From contig DEGR01000056.1 of NCBI GenBank assembly GCA_002351535.1, positions 1-49,625 of the forward strand: a stretch of 49,625 bases of DNA. The letters are read 5' to 3'. The notes beneath the pieces are model-generated. The model did not search any database and was not told where the DNA came from. It saw nothing but the letters and a program-made list of their open reading frames with translations. How positions within the stretch are numbered: the stretch's first letter is position 1; each line of letters begins with the position of its first letter. The stretch is from Lachnospira sp. UBA2821 (GTDB lineage: Bacteria; Bacillota; Clostridia; Lachnospirales; Lachnospiraceae). The translations under genes were made by a program, and so were the position numbers. Positions 14,368-23,330 of this stretch are shown piece by piece.

Positions 14368-17300
14368 ATGAAAAAAAAATATTTACGAGGCATTGCCGGA
14401 TGTTTAACGGCATCTGTTTTGATTGCAAATATTCCTTTCTTTGCATCAGTTACCAAAGCCGATGCGTCTGATAAAACCGCTTCAGGCGGTGAAATTCTTA
14501 TTATGACAAAAAACTCTGTCGATTCTGACCTTTCCAAATTTTCTGAAGTTTATCCTGACATTTCAGTTAAGGATTCATGGTTATTCGAAGATGTAAACGA
14601 ATTATCCAAGAGTTCCGAATCATCAGAGGACATAAAAGTTTCTCTTGTAACCTCTGATTCAAAAAGCACAGACGAACTTATTGATATGTTCTCAAATGAC
14701 ACCAATGTGATTGCTGTACAGCCTAATAACAAAATTAAAGCTGTCTCTATTCCATCTGATGAATATACTGATTATCAATGGACTCTCGATAACAAAGGAC
14801 AGAACGGAAGAACAGAGGGCAATGATATTAATGTAGATTCTATATGGGATAATGGCATTACCGGTACAACAAATATAACAGATCTCAAAGACGGTGAACC
14901 TGTAATTGCTGTTGTCGATACAGGTATTGCATTTGACCATCCGGACCTTAAAGATAATATATGGAACAACCCTTACCCTCAAAATACACTTCCGGGTAAA
15001 CACGGCTATGATTTTGTTAATAATGATGACGACCCGTCTGACGATTATGGTCATGGTTCACACTGTGCCGGAATAATTGCGGCATCAGCAAACGATACGG
15101 GTATAGTCGGCATTAATCAGAATACAAAGCTTATGGCACTAAAAGTATTAAATGAAGAAGGCTTAGCCAGTGACTCCGAGATTATTGCCGCATACTGCTA
15201 CATATATAAAGCCCAAAAGCTCGGAGCAAATATTATTGCTGTCAACAATTCGTGGGGTAATGCTTACGGCGAGTCTGATACCAAATATGAATCCGTCATA
15301 TCTTCATGTATTGATATGATAGGTGAGCAGGGTGCTTTATCAATATTTGCTGCAGGTAATGACGGTTCAGATATAGATGCCGCATCATGCGCACCGGCTT
15401 CATGCTCAAGCAAATATATTCTGTCTGTAGCTGCTTCTAATGAAAATGATGAACTTGCATCATTTTCTAATTATGGTGCTAAAAATGTTGACATAGCCGC
15501 TCCGGGAGCAGATATTCTCTCAACCGTAAATTACGACTGTTTTAATCCAACAATATATAACAACGACGTGATAAATAATTTATGCAACAGTTATTATGAT
15601 TTCAATAACGATGAAATTCCGGAAAATATAAGTATCTCTGATGGAACACTTTCCATAAACCACGACAGTTACTTCGGGCTTAGAGAAGATAATTCAGGTT
15701 CGCTCAGTTGGACAGTAACATCTTCCGGCAGTTCACTGTCTGTACTTAAGATTCCTTATTCACTTTTACCATCATCTACACCAATAAATGCAAGTTCAAT
15801 GATAAACATCGTAACTGATGATTTTAAGAAAAGTGATAATATATTTGATATGTCATCGGCAACCGTTTCCATATATAACTTCAGCAAAAACGAGGACGTT
15901 TCATCATTTTTATTTAAAACGCCTATAGCATCCATCCGGGCAGCTGACAGTTCAAGTGACCTGTGGACTCATATATCACAGACAATATATTCCGGACTTT
16001 CACAGAACAAAGATGGCTATATCGCAATAATAGCTACTTTAAGCAGCAAAGGAAGTATTACCGTCAATCTCGATGACATAGGAATCTCTAAAGAAAATGT
16101 TAATTCTTCCGAATTCGGGAAATATGATTTTTATAACGGTACTTCAATGGCAACACCTACAGTTACGGGTGCGTCAGGTCTTATCTATGCATCTTCATAT
16201 GACAATATATGTAACCTTCCCGATGAGGAAAAAGCAGTTTTTCTGAAAGAAAAATTATTATCCTGCTGCAGAAAAAATGATTCCTTAAATGGCAAAGTGC
16301 TGACAGGTGGTATACTGGATTTATCAAAATTATCTGCCGATGAGCCAATTATAACCAATGTCGAAAGTGACGGTAAAGGTGTCATAACCATCCATGGCTG
16401 CAACTTTGTGAAATCCGGCACGGGCGGAACACTTACGGTAAACGGAAACATTTACAATAATGCCGTTTTTGCAGAAAACAGGATAACAATTAATGATGTG
16501 TCACTATTAAATAAAAACAACTCATTTACCATAACCACATCTTATGGTTCATGCACATATGAGAAATTTGTTCCCAAAATTATTAAAAAACTCACCAAAG
16601 AGCATTCAGAAATGGATTCATTCAGCTTCGAACCATCTAATGTTTTCTCTGACGGCTCTAAAGTATACACATATTCAAACACTTATAAATACATTTACTC
16701 ATATAATGACACCCTAAAATGCTGGGATAGCTATACAAGTGTCAGCAAAGAAAATATTTTCTCTTCACTTGACAATATATATACTTTCTCAACCGATATA
16801 GACATCGCACCCGGAATGACTTTCTACAACGGTAAGTTATACGGACTGGCAACACTTTCAGCATTAACTATAAATAATGCACCGGTGCTTATGAGGACAT
16901 TCATTATATGTTATAACCCTGAAAAATCAGAATGGTCATATGCTGAAGTTCCTGAAAATATTACAGATATGCTTGACATATCATTCGGTATATACAACGA
17001 CAGCATTTATATAGCAGGAGGATATAATTACTATAAAAAATCATTTTCCACTGATGTATATACTGCTCCGATAAAGACATTCGACAGTACTAACCACAGC
17101 ATCACATGGGTCAAATCCGCATCCCTGCCTTATGGACGTTCAGCCGCCGCACTGACAGCCTTTAACGGCAAATTATATCTGTCAGGCGGTATATGTGATA
17201 CCGTGGAACAATGTAACACAATGAATATATTTGATGGCACAAAATGGAACAAAATCAGCCGGACACTGACACCAATTAATGACTGTTCGACATTGTACTA

Positions 17301-18120
17301 TAACAAAAAATGCTTCTATTCCGCATGTGCCGGCGGACTATACAAAAACGGACTTGTATTTTATTCATCACAAACATATGACTCTGTTGGAAATGTATTC
17401 GTGTACAATACTAAAGATGACTCTTACAGTCCGACTGATTATTATTTTGAAAACAGCACACTATACGACAACATATTATTCACAGTAAATAATGATAAAT
17501 TATTCTTCCTGTGTTATAAGTCAATATCCGATGATGATGACATAGACTTCTACTCACAGACGGTTACTTCACCTGATACAGATATTCCAAATGTTTCAGA
17601 TACTTCAGATGACTCACCTTTAACTATTTATACAGGAGATATCGAAAGTGCTTACTGTACATACAAATCTGCACAGACATTTTCACTTAAAGGCTCTATA
17701 TCAGGAACAGGAGCATATCTGTATGGTGATAATGTAACAATTACTGCAAAGGCAAATACAGGATATTACCCGGTATCAATAAAAGTCGGTAAAAAAATCT
17801 ACAAAGGAAATATCGCAACATTCAAAGCTGAAAAAAGCGAAAAAATAAGTGTGACCTGGGGAAGATATGCAACTTCCGTCAAATTTATAAAAAACACTGT
17901 AACCATTAAATCCGGCAGGAAATCTGCACTTAAATATTCTGTCAGAAATGCTACAGACAAATCTGTCAGATTCAGGTCATCCAACAATAAATATGCTACC
18001 GTTAACCAAAAAGGTGTGGTGACTGCCAAAAAGGCGGGCAAAGGAAAATCTGTCAGAATATACATATACACACAGGACGGTTCAAAATTAAAAGCATCCT
18101 GTAAAGTATTAATCAGATAA
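14368..18120 (+). CDS. Large secreted subtilisin-like (S8) protease with kelch-like and Ig-like C-terminus
   Basis: A 1250-residue exported protease; the ATG at 14368 has GGAG 6-7 bases before it. A signal peptide (MKKKYLRGIAGCLTASVLIA) and an inhibitor-like propeptide of about 110 residues come first. The catalytic triad is AVVDTGIAFDHPDLK (Asp184), YGHGSHCAGIIA (His229) and YNGTSMATPTVTG (Ser593), with the oxyanion Asn in AVNNSWGN. About 170 extra residues lie between the oxyanion region and the Ser, an inserted beta-rich domain. Then come an IPT/TIG-like segment (IITNVESDGKGVITIHGCNF), kelch-like repeats (FNGKLYLSGG, YNDSIYIAGG) and a terminal Big2-like domain (VNQKGVVTAKKAGKG). No sortase motif is seen. 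Substrates are unknown. Confidence 0.9.
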   Translation: MKKKYLRGIAGCLTASVLIANIPFFASVTKADASDKTASGGEILIMTKNSVDSDLSKFSEVYPDISVKDSWLFEDVNELSKSSESSEDIKVSLVTSDSKSTDELIDMFSNDTNVIAVQPNNKIKAVSIPSDEYTDYQWTLDNKGQNGRTEGNDINVDSIWDNGITGTTNITDLKDGEPVIAVVDTGIAFDHPDLKDNIWNNPYPQNTLPGKHGYDFVNNDDDPSDDYGHGSHCAGIIAASANDTGIVGINQNTKLMALKVLNEEGLASDSEIIAAYCYIYKAQKLGANIIAVNNSWGNAYGESDTKYESVISSCIDMIGEQGALSIFAAGNDGSDIDAASCAPASCSSKYILSVAASNENDELASFSNYGAKNVDIAAPGADILSTVNYDCFNPTIYNNDVINNLCNSYYDFNNDEIPENISISDGTLSINHDSYFGLREDNSGSLSWTVTSSGSSLSVLKIPYSLLPSSTPINASSMINIVTDDFKKSDNIFDMSSATVSIYNFSKNEDVSSFLFKTPIASIRAADSSSDLWTHISQTIYSGLSQNKDGYIAIIATLSSKGSITVNLDDIGISKENVNSSEFGKYDFYNGTSMATPTVTGASGLIYASSYDNICNLPDEEKAVFLKEKLLSCCRKNDSLNGKVLTGGILDLSKLSADEPIITNVESDGKGVITIHGCNFVKSGTGGTLTVNGNIYNNAVFAENRITINDVSLLNKNNSFTITTSYGSCTYEKFVPKIIKKLTKEHSEMDSFSFEPSNVFSDGSKVYTYSNTYKYIYSYNDTLKCWDSYTSVSKENIFSSLDNIYTFSTDIDIAPGMTFYNGKLYGLATLSALTINNAPVLMRTFIICYNPEKSEWSYAEVPENITDMLDISFGIYNDSIYIAGGYNYYKKSFSTDVYTAPIKTFDSTNHSITWVKSASLPYGRSAAALTAFNGKLYLSGGICDTVEQCNTMNIFDGTKWNKISRTLTPINDCSTLYYNKKCFYSACAGGLYKNGLVFYSSQTYDSVGNVFVYNTKDDSYSPTDYYFENSTLYDNILFTVNNDKLFFLCYKSISDDDDIDFYSQTVTSPDTDIPNVSDTSDDSPLTIYTGDIESAYCTYKSAQTFSLKGSISGTGAYLYGDNVTITAKANTGYYPVSIKVGKKIYKGNIATFKAEKSEKISVTWGRYATSVKFIKNTVTIKSGRKSALKYSVRNATDKSVRFRSSNNKYATVNQKGVVTAKKAGKGKSVRIYIYTQDGSKLKASCKVLIR

Positions 18121-18157
18121 TCATACATCATTTACAATTATTTTGCCGTTATATAAT

Positions 18158-18227
18158 TACCTGTTAGTGCCAAATATATACCTGTTACCACTTTTCTATT
18201 TACATTTGTTATTTCTATGGCATACTA
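18158..18227 (+). promoter_or_regulatory. LytTR-type direct repeats and promoter of the LytTR/LiaF-like operon
   Basis: TACCTGTTA occurs twice, at 18158-18166 and 18179-18187, exactly 21 bp apart. A -10 candidate TACTAT is at 18222-18227 with a poor -35. The repeats lie about 50 and 71 bases before the expected start, the same geometry as at the agr promoter. Binding by the LytTR protein encoded next would make this autoregulation. Confidence 0.6.
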
Positions 18228-18248
18228 TTCACATCGGAGGTGATACAG

Positions 18249-18710
18249 ATGAAAGTCAGAATTGAGATTGATTCTGATATTGACGAGACGGAAGTTGTTA
18301 TACGGAGCAGCTCATTGAATGATAATGTAAATAAAATCCAATCATTTATAAGTTCTCTTGAAACAAACTACAGACAAATAGTATTTTATCAGGATAATAA
18401 AGAATATTATATTTCTCTTGACAAAATATTATTTTTTGAGACCGATGCAGGTTCATTAAACGCACACACGTGTCATGATATTTATCAGGTCAGATATAAA
18501 CTTTATGAACTTGAAGATATTCTTCCCGGATATTTTCAAAGAGTATCTAAGTCAACTATATTGAATACTAATGCCATATATTCCATTACTAAAAATCTTA
18601 CATCGGCAAGTATAGTTGAATTCGAAAACTCTTATAAAACCGCATTTGTATCACGCTCTTATTACAAGCCATTAAAAGAAAAATTAGAAGAAAAGAGGTT
18701 AAGAACATGA
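18249..18710 (+). CDS. LytTR-domain DNA-binding regulator
   Basis: A 153-residue protein without receiver domain. The first 50 residues are a small alpha/beta segment (MKVRIEIDSDIDETEVVI). A LytTR DNA-binding domain follows (ISLDKILFFETDAGSLNAHT, LPGYFQRVSKSTILNTNAIYSI, VSRSYYKPLKEKL). Such stand-alone LytTR proteins usually pair with a membrane partner that controls them. ATG at 18249 is 8 bases after GGAGG; an upstream GTG overlaps that site. The stop overlaps the start of the LiaF-like gene (ATGA), so the two are co-translated. Confidence 0.9.
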   Translation: MKVRIEIDSDIDETEVVIRSSSLNDNVNKIQSFISSLETNYRQIVFYQDNKEYYISLDKILFFETDAGSLNAHTCHDIYQVRYKLYELEDILPGYFQRVSKSTILNTNAIYSITKNLTSASIVEFENSYKTAFVSRSYYKPLKEKLEEKRLRT

Positions 18711-19408
18711 AAGAAAAAAGAAATATGTGGGGAATTGTATTAATTCTCTGCGCAGCATTTGTACTTATTAACCAATATAACATTTTCGGGTCAATAAATC
18801 TCTTTAAAATATTAATAAGTATAGCACTTGTAATCGTAACTATGTCAGGTGTAAAACACAGGGATTTTCCAACTATACTGTTCCCGATTGCGTTTATAAT
18901 CATATTATTTGATAAAGAATTGGGACTTCAGGCTTTAACCCCTTTCCCTATTCTTGTCGCTGCTTTGCTTGCAAGTGTCGGACTCACACTGTTATTTCCA
19001 AAGTCATTCAGGTCAGACTCCAAAAGGAGAATAATCGACTTAGATGACGAACATACCGAATATTCATCAACAACCGACAGCGAGGTTCGATACAGTGTCA
19101 CAATGGGTTCCGGCATTAAATACATCAACAGCTCAGATTTCAAATCTGCCACACTTTATAATAGTTTTTCCGGTTCAAAGATATACTTTGATGCCGCAAA
19201 AGTTCCAAGTGGTCATGCCGTAATCAATGTAGAACTTTCATTCAGCGGATTGGAATTATATATCCCACGTGAATGGAATCTTATACAGAATATTGACTGT
19301 TTCTTAGGCGGTGTAGAAATCAAAGGCACACCTGTTGCCAGCGGCGGACCTACTGTAGAACTGAATGGACGTGCAAAATTTGGTGGAATAACAATTTATT
19401 ATGTATAA
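18707..19408 (+). CDS. LiaF-like membrane protein
   Basis: A 233-residue protein. Three or four membrane segments at the N-terminus (MWGIVLILCAAFVLINQYNIF; ILISIALVIVTMSG; ILFPIAFIIILF) are followed from about residue 125 by a beta-helical domain with regular strands (INVELSFSGLELYIPREWNL, AKFGGITIYYV), as in LiaF and its C-terminal DUF2154-type relatives. In Bacillus LiaF keeps the envelope-stress system LiaSR off. Here the partner is the LytTR protein four bases upstream, so I infer a membrane anti-activator or sensor for that regulator. No liaSR is present. Confidence 0.8.
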   Translation: MKEKRNMWGIVLILCAAFVLINQYNIFGSINLFKILISIALVIVTMSGVKHRDFPTILFPIAFIIILFDKELGLQALTPFPILVAALLASVGLTLLFPKSFRSDSKRRIIDLDDEHTEYSSTTDSEVRYSVTMGSGIKYINSSDFKSATLYNSFSGSKIYFDAAKVPSGHAVINVELSFSGLELYIPREWNLIQNIDCFLGGVEIKGTPVASGGPTVELNGRAKFGGITIYYV

Positions 19409-19431
19409 ATCTATGTAAAAGGAGTGATTTT

Positions 19432-21171
19432 ATGCAGGCAGAAACACTTAAACACAGAATCGCAGCTGGCAGAGGAGATATTTGCGCTGACCTCATTTTA
19501 AAAAATGCCAGAATTATCAATGTATTCACTAATGAGATTGATACCGCTGACATTGCTATCAGCGGCGGTCAAATCGTGGGAGTAGGTGAATATAACGGAT
19601 TAAACGAAACTGATCTGCATGGCAGTTATGTATGTCCCGGTCTGATTGACGGACACATACATATTGAAAGTTCAATGCTCTGCGGACCTGCGTTCGAGCA
19701 GGCTGTGTTACCACACGGAACCACTGCCGTAATTACAGACCCACACGAGATTTCTAATGTTGCCGGAATTGACGGTCTGGAGTTTATGATGGAAACAACA
19801 AAAGAGCTGACTCTTTCCGTTTACTTTATGCTGCTTTCATGCGTACCCGCCACAGCTTTGGACGAATCCGGTGCCGTATTAGATGCTGAACAGCTTCGCC
19901 CATACTATAATAATCCACGCATTCTCGGACTTGCCGAAATGATGAATGCTTACGGAACAGTCCGATGTGACCCGGAAATCATGCAGAAAATCAGCGACTG
20001 TACTGAAGCAGGAAAACTCGTAGATGGTCACGCACCTCTTCTAAGTGGCAAAGACCTCAACGCTTATATTGCAGCAGGCGTACAATCCGACCACGAATGT
20101 TCCAATATTAACGAAGCGATGGAAAAACTCCGTCATGGTCAATATATTATGATTCGTGAAGGAACAGCAGCAAAGAATATGGAATCACTGCTGCCGTTGT
20201 TCAAAGAACCATATTGTGAACGATGTATGCTTGTAACGGACGACAGGCATCCGGGCGATTTACTTCACAACGGACATATTGATTACATAATCCGCAAAGC
20301 GGTCCGGTCAGGAGCTGACCCTGTTGTCGCGATTAAAATGGCAACTCTTATACCTGCACAATACTTTGGTCTAAAATCTCATGGTGCCATTGCACCGGGA
20401 TATACGGCCGACCTCATCATTGTGTCAGACCTTAATCATTTCACTGTCAGACAGGTGTACAAAAATGGTGTACTTGTAGCGGAACACGGAAAGACTATTA
20501 ACCCATCTTCACTTGTAATTGACGAATCACGTTTTAGACGTGTTATGAATTCGTTTGATATGGACGAGATTACACTACAGGATTTGGAACTGCATGAAAA
20601 TGGTGAAAACGAGCGTGTCATCTGCATAAATGCAAACGAACTGCTTACGGATGAAAAAATCGTACCATTCCGTCAACACGAAGGCACAGCTCCCGGCGTG
20701 GATCCCGAACATCAAATCATAAAGCTGGCCGTTTTTGAACGTCACCATCATTCCGGTCATGTCGGGCTTGGCTTCCTGGGAAATTTCAATCTGAAACACG
20801 GAGCTGTAGCATCGAGTATAGCACATGATTCACACAATCTGATTGTAGCAGGCGACAATGATGCAGATATGATGCTTGCCGGTAATACGATACGCAAAAA
20901 CAAAGGTGGCCTTGCTTTTGTAATAAATGGACAGGTTATTGCAGAGCTTGCACTTCCTGTCGCCGGTCTGATGAGTACTGAAAGTGCAGAAGTCGTAGCA
21001 GAAAAAATGCAGACCCTGAAAGATACTCTCATCGAAAATGGAATCACCGGCGACATCGGTGCATTTATGACACTTGCATTTGTCAGTCTCCCGGTCATTT
21101 CCAAACTCAGATTAAACACCTACGGCATTGTTGACGTAGAACATCAAAAAATTGTTCCAGCCGTTTTTTAA
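19432..21171 (+). CDS. ade: Adenine deaminase
   Basis: A 579-residue metal-dependent amidohydrolase converting adenine to hypoxanthine plus ammonia (purine salvage). The metal motif HIHIESSM (from residue 75) sits in CPGLIDGHIHIESSMLCGP, the family form of HxH. TTAVITDPHEISNV, VDGHAPLLSGKDLNAYIAAG and LVTDDRHPGDLLHNGHID complete the active site. The C-terminal part (HHHSGHVGLGFLGNFNLKHGA, HDSHNLIVAGDN) is the Ade-specific domain. AAAGGAG precedes the ATG. It is 23 bases after the LiaF-like gene, so it may be read from the same transcript, though no functional link is evident. An IS200-type element begins about 45 bases downstream. Confidence 0.96.
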   Translation: MQAETLKHRIAAGRGDICADLILKNARIINVFTNEIDTADIAISGGQIVGVGEYNGLNETDLHGSYVCPGLIDGHIHIESSMLCGPAFEQAVLPHGTTAVITDPHEISNVAGIDGLEFMMETTKELTLSVYFMLLSCVPATALDESGAVLDAEQLRPYYNNPRILGLAEMMNAYGTVRCDPEIMQKISDCTEAGKLVDGHAPLLSGKDLNAYIAAGVQSDHECSNINEAMEKLRHGQYIMIREGTAAKNMESLLPLFKEPYCERCMLVTDDRHPGDLLHNGHIDYIIRKAVRSGADPVVAIKMATLIPAQYFGLKSHGAIAPGYTADLIIVSDLNHFTVRQVYKNGVLVAEHGKTINPSSLVIDESRFRRVMNSFDMDEITLQDLELHENGENERVICINANELLTDEKIVPFRQHEGTAPGVDPEHQIIKLAVFERHHHSGHVGLGFLGNFNLKHGAVASSIAHDSHNLIVAGDNDADMMLAGNTIRKNKGGLAFVINGQVIAELALPVAGLMSTESAEVVAEKMQTLKDTLIENGITGDIGAFMTLAFVSLPVISKLRLNTYGIVDVEHQKIVPAVF

Positions 21172-21219
21172 GTGCTAAATCAAATATACATTTGAACTAT
21201 AAATTTTTAATCCGGGATA

Positions 21220-21428
21220 GTCATGACCACCCGCTAATGCGGGTGGCATGTTCTCCCCCTATAAGGGGATATTACCTGCTTGCGCCCGGAAGGCGCACTG
21301 AAGTCTGCCAACTGCACCACATTTACAGCAGCCCCTAACAGGGGCTTTTTCAGTGCTTCCTTACACCGGCGCAGCTCCAAAAGGAGCTTGCTGGTTTGCT
21401 TTGACTTCCTACTTACGCTTCAAGCGTT
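21220..21428 (-). ncRNA. Hairpin-rich untranslated tail of the IS200-type element
   Basis: About 210 bases with no ORF between the tnpA stop and the element end. At least five perfect short hairpins are seen besides the end hairpin: CGCTT/AAGCG-type at 21417-21427, AGCTCC-AAAA-GGAGCT (21375-21390), AGCCCC-TAACA-GGGGCT (21331-21347), GCGCC-CGGAA-GGCGC (21282-21296) and a TCCCC/GGGGA stem (21254-21269). In tnpB-bearing relatives this position encodes the guide RNA (omega RNA). Whether this copy is transcribed is unknown. Confidence 0.45.
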
Positions 21429-21902
21429 TTATTTATTGTGTTTCTTCACTGGCTCACCCGTAAACGGGTCGATATACTCTACTAACGACATCTGATCATA
21501 CTGTAAATCCTCTTTCAACTGATTCTGAATATACTCTTTAATCTTTGCAGTATTCTTTCCCACTGTATCCACATAATATCCACGGCACCAGAAATGTCTG
21601 TTCCCATATTTATATTTCAAATTTGCATGACGTTCAAATATCATGAGTGAACTTTTTCCTTTGAGATATCCTACTATTTCTGATACTGAATATTTAGGGG
21701 GAATTCGTACAAGCATATGTATATGGTCTGGACAGCATTCTGCTTCTATAATTTCTATTCCTTTTCTTCTGCATAATGATCCAAGAATTTCCCCTACATC
21801 CGCTCGTATTTGTTTGTAGATAACCTGCCTCCTGTATTTTGGTGCAAAAACTATATGATACTTGCATTCCCATTTTGTATGGGCTAAACTATTTACGTCC
21901 AT
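21429..21902 (-). CDS. tnpA: IS200-type Y1 transposase
   Basis: A 157-residue single-strand DNA transposase, complete by length. The HUH metal motif is CPDHIHMLV (His60, His62), and the nucleophile is probably Tyr124 in IKEYIQNQ. Conserved family blocks are KYHIVFAPKYRR, YLKGKSS and FWCRGYYVDTVG. The ATG at 21902 has AGGAGG 8 bases before it. That site lies in an inverted repeat (21912-21965) that could hide it from ribosomes. The intact catalytic residues suggest a potentially active copy. Confidence 0.95.
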   Translation of the reverse strand: MDVNSLAHTKWECKYHIVFAPKYRRQVIYKQIRADVGEILGSLCRRKGIEIIEAECCPDHIHMLVRIPPKYSVSEIVGYLKGKSSLMIFERHANLKYKYGNRHFWCRGYYVDTVGKNTAKIKEYIQNQLKEDLQYDQMSLVEYIDPFTGEPVKKHNK

Positions 21903-21911
21903 TATTTGGAC

Positions 21912-21965
21912 CTCCTGTGCTTTTATTTGTGGTTTTGCAGACCCACATGTATCATAGCACAGGAG
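21912..21965 (-). promoter_or_regulatory. Inverted repeat covering the tnpA ribosome binding site
   Basis: CTCCTGTGCT (21912-21921) and AGCACAGGAG (21956-21965) are perfect 10-base arms. On the mRNA the 3' arm contains AGGAG of the tnpA Shine-Dalgarno. Sequestering of the tnpA site by a leader hairpin is known for Salmonella IS200. Confidence 0.7.
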
Positions 21966-22030
21966 TTCTTGCTTATATCTAAAGATTTTTCCCACCACCT
22001 GCATAGCAGGTGGTTTATTTTTTTGCTGAC

Positions 22031-22075
22031 ACAAAAAATATACCTATCCGTTTCAATCACGAAACGGATAGGTAT
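22031..22075 (-). terminator. metK terminator
   Basis: A perfect 15-bp stem, ATACCTATCCGTTTC with GAAACGGATAGGTAT (22040-22054, 22061-22075), is followed on the minus strand by ATTTTTTGT. The IS200-type element starts right beyond the T run. Confidence 0.93.
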
Positions 22076-22105
22076 ACACCGTAAATATCCTATATTCACA
22101 TCAAT

Positions 22106-23293
22106 TTATAAATATTTCTTAAGCAACTCTACTTTATCAAGCTCTTCCCATGGAAGTTTAACATCTGTTCTTCCAAAGTGTCCGTATGCAGAAGTCTGCT
22201 TGTAGATTGGTCTTCTTAAATCAAGCATCTTGATAATTCCTGCAGGTCTTAAATCAAAGTTTTCACGAATAATCTCAACAAGCTTTTCATCAGATATCTT
22301 TCCTGTTCCAAATGTATCAACCATTACTGATGTTGGATATGCAACACCGATAGCATATGATAACTGGATTTCACATTTATCTGCAAGCCCTGCTGCTACT
22401 ATATTTTTGGCAACATATCTTGCTGCATATGCTGCTGAACGGTCAACCTTTGTACAGTCTTTTCCGGAAAATGCTCCACCGCCATGACGTGCATATCCGC
22501 CATATGTGTCTACGATAATCTTTCTTCCTGTAAGTCCGCTGTCACCGTTTGGTCCGCCTATAACAAATCTTCCTGTAGGATTAATAAAATATTTTGTATT
22601 TTCATCAATTAATTCTTTAGGAAGAACCGGCTCAAATACATATTTCTTAATATCCTCATGAATCTGTTCCTGTGTTACGTCAGGGTCATGCTGTGTTGAA
22701 AGAACAACTGCATTGAGGTGAATTGGTTTACCATTCTCATCATACTCCACTGACACCTGTGTTTTTCCATCAGGACGAAGATATTTTAATGTTCCGTTCT
22801 TGCGTACTTCTGTAAGTTTTAAAGCAAGTCTGTGTGCAAGAGCTATTGGATATGGCATATATTCTTCTGTCTCATTTGTTGCATATCCGAACATCATTCC
22901 CTGATCTCCGGCACCGATTGCGTCGAGTTCTTCGTCTGTCATTGTTTCTTCTTTTGCCTCAAGTGCTTTATCAACACCCATTGCAATATCTGTTGACTGC
23001 TTATCTAACGCAACCATAACAGCACATGTGTTACCGTCAAATCCATATTCTGCCTTGTCATACCCTATCTCTTTAACAGTATCTCTTACTATTTTCTGTA
23101 TATCAATATTAGCTTTTGATGTAATCTCTCCCATTACAAGCACAAGACCTGTTGTTGTACATGTCTCACATGCAACACGGCTCATTGGGTCCTGCTCCAT
23201 AAGTGCATCTAATATTGCGTCTGATATAGCGTCACACACTTTATCAGGATGTCCTTCAGTAACTGATTCTGATGTAAACAATCTTTTTTCCAT
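22106..23293 (-). CDS. metK: S-adenosylmethionine synthetase
   Basis: A 395-residue enzyme making S-adenosylmethionine from methionine and ATP. Motifs: TEGHPDKVCDAISDA (ATP-binding His15), GAGDQGMMFGYA, the glycine-rich GGGAFSGKDCTKVDRSAAY P-loop, and the C-terminal LRPAGIIKMLDLRRPIYKQTSAYGHFGR. Length is typical. The start at 23293 (MEKRLFTSES) has AAAGGAAAG before it; the frame extends upstream only through the riboswitch. Expression should be shut off by SAM through the S-box leader. It is monocistronic, with its own promoter and terminator. Confidence 0.98.
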   Translation of the reverse strand: MEKRLFTSESVTEGHPDKVCDAISDAILDALMEQDPMSRVACETCTTTGLVLVMGEITSKANIDIQKIVRDTVKEIGYDKAEYGFDGNTCAVMVALDKQSTDIAMGVDKALEAKEETMTDEELDAIGAGDQGMMFGYATNETEEYMPYPIALAHRLALKLTEVRKNGTLKYLRPDGKTQVSVEYDENGKPIHLNAVVLSTQHDPDVTQEQIHEDIKKYVFEPVLPKELIDENTKYFINPTGRFVIGGPNGDSGLTGRKIIVDTYGGYARHGGGAFSGKDCTKVDRSAAYAARYVAKNIVAAGLADKCEIQLSYAIGVAYPTSVMVDTFGTGKISDEKLVEIIRENFDLRPAGIIKMLDLRRPIYKQTSAYGHFGRTDVKLPWEELDKVELLKKYL

Positions 23294-23330
23294 CTTACTT
23301 TCCTTTCTTTTATCCTTCTTGGCATTAAAA

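Larger units (their letters stand above)
21216..22030 (-). mobile_element. IS200/IS605-family insertion element (tnpA only)
   Basis: A gene for a Y1 transposase is bounded by two subterminal hairpins of the type these elements use instead of terminal repeats: CCACCCGC-TAAT-GCGGGTGG at 21227-21246 (right end, downstream of tnpA) and ACCACCTGC-ATA-GCAGGTGGT at 21994-22014 (left end). Exact ends are estimated because IS200 elements make no target duplication. No tnpB is present. It lies between ade and the metK terminator. Confidence 0.85.

Noticed and set aside
21172..21215. ade terminator
   Set aside because: TCAAAT-ATAC-ATTTGA followed by a T run nearby is too weak and too far from the T run to call.
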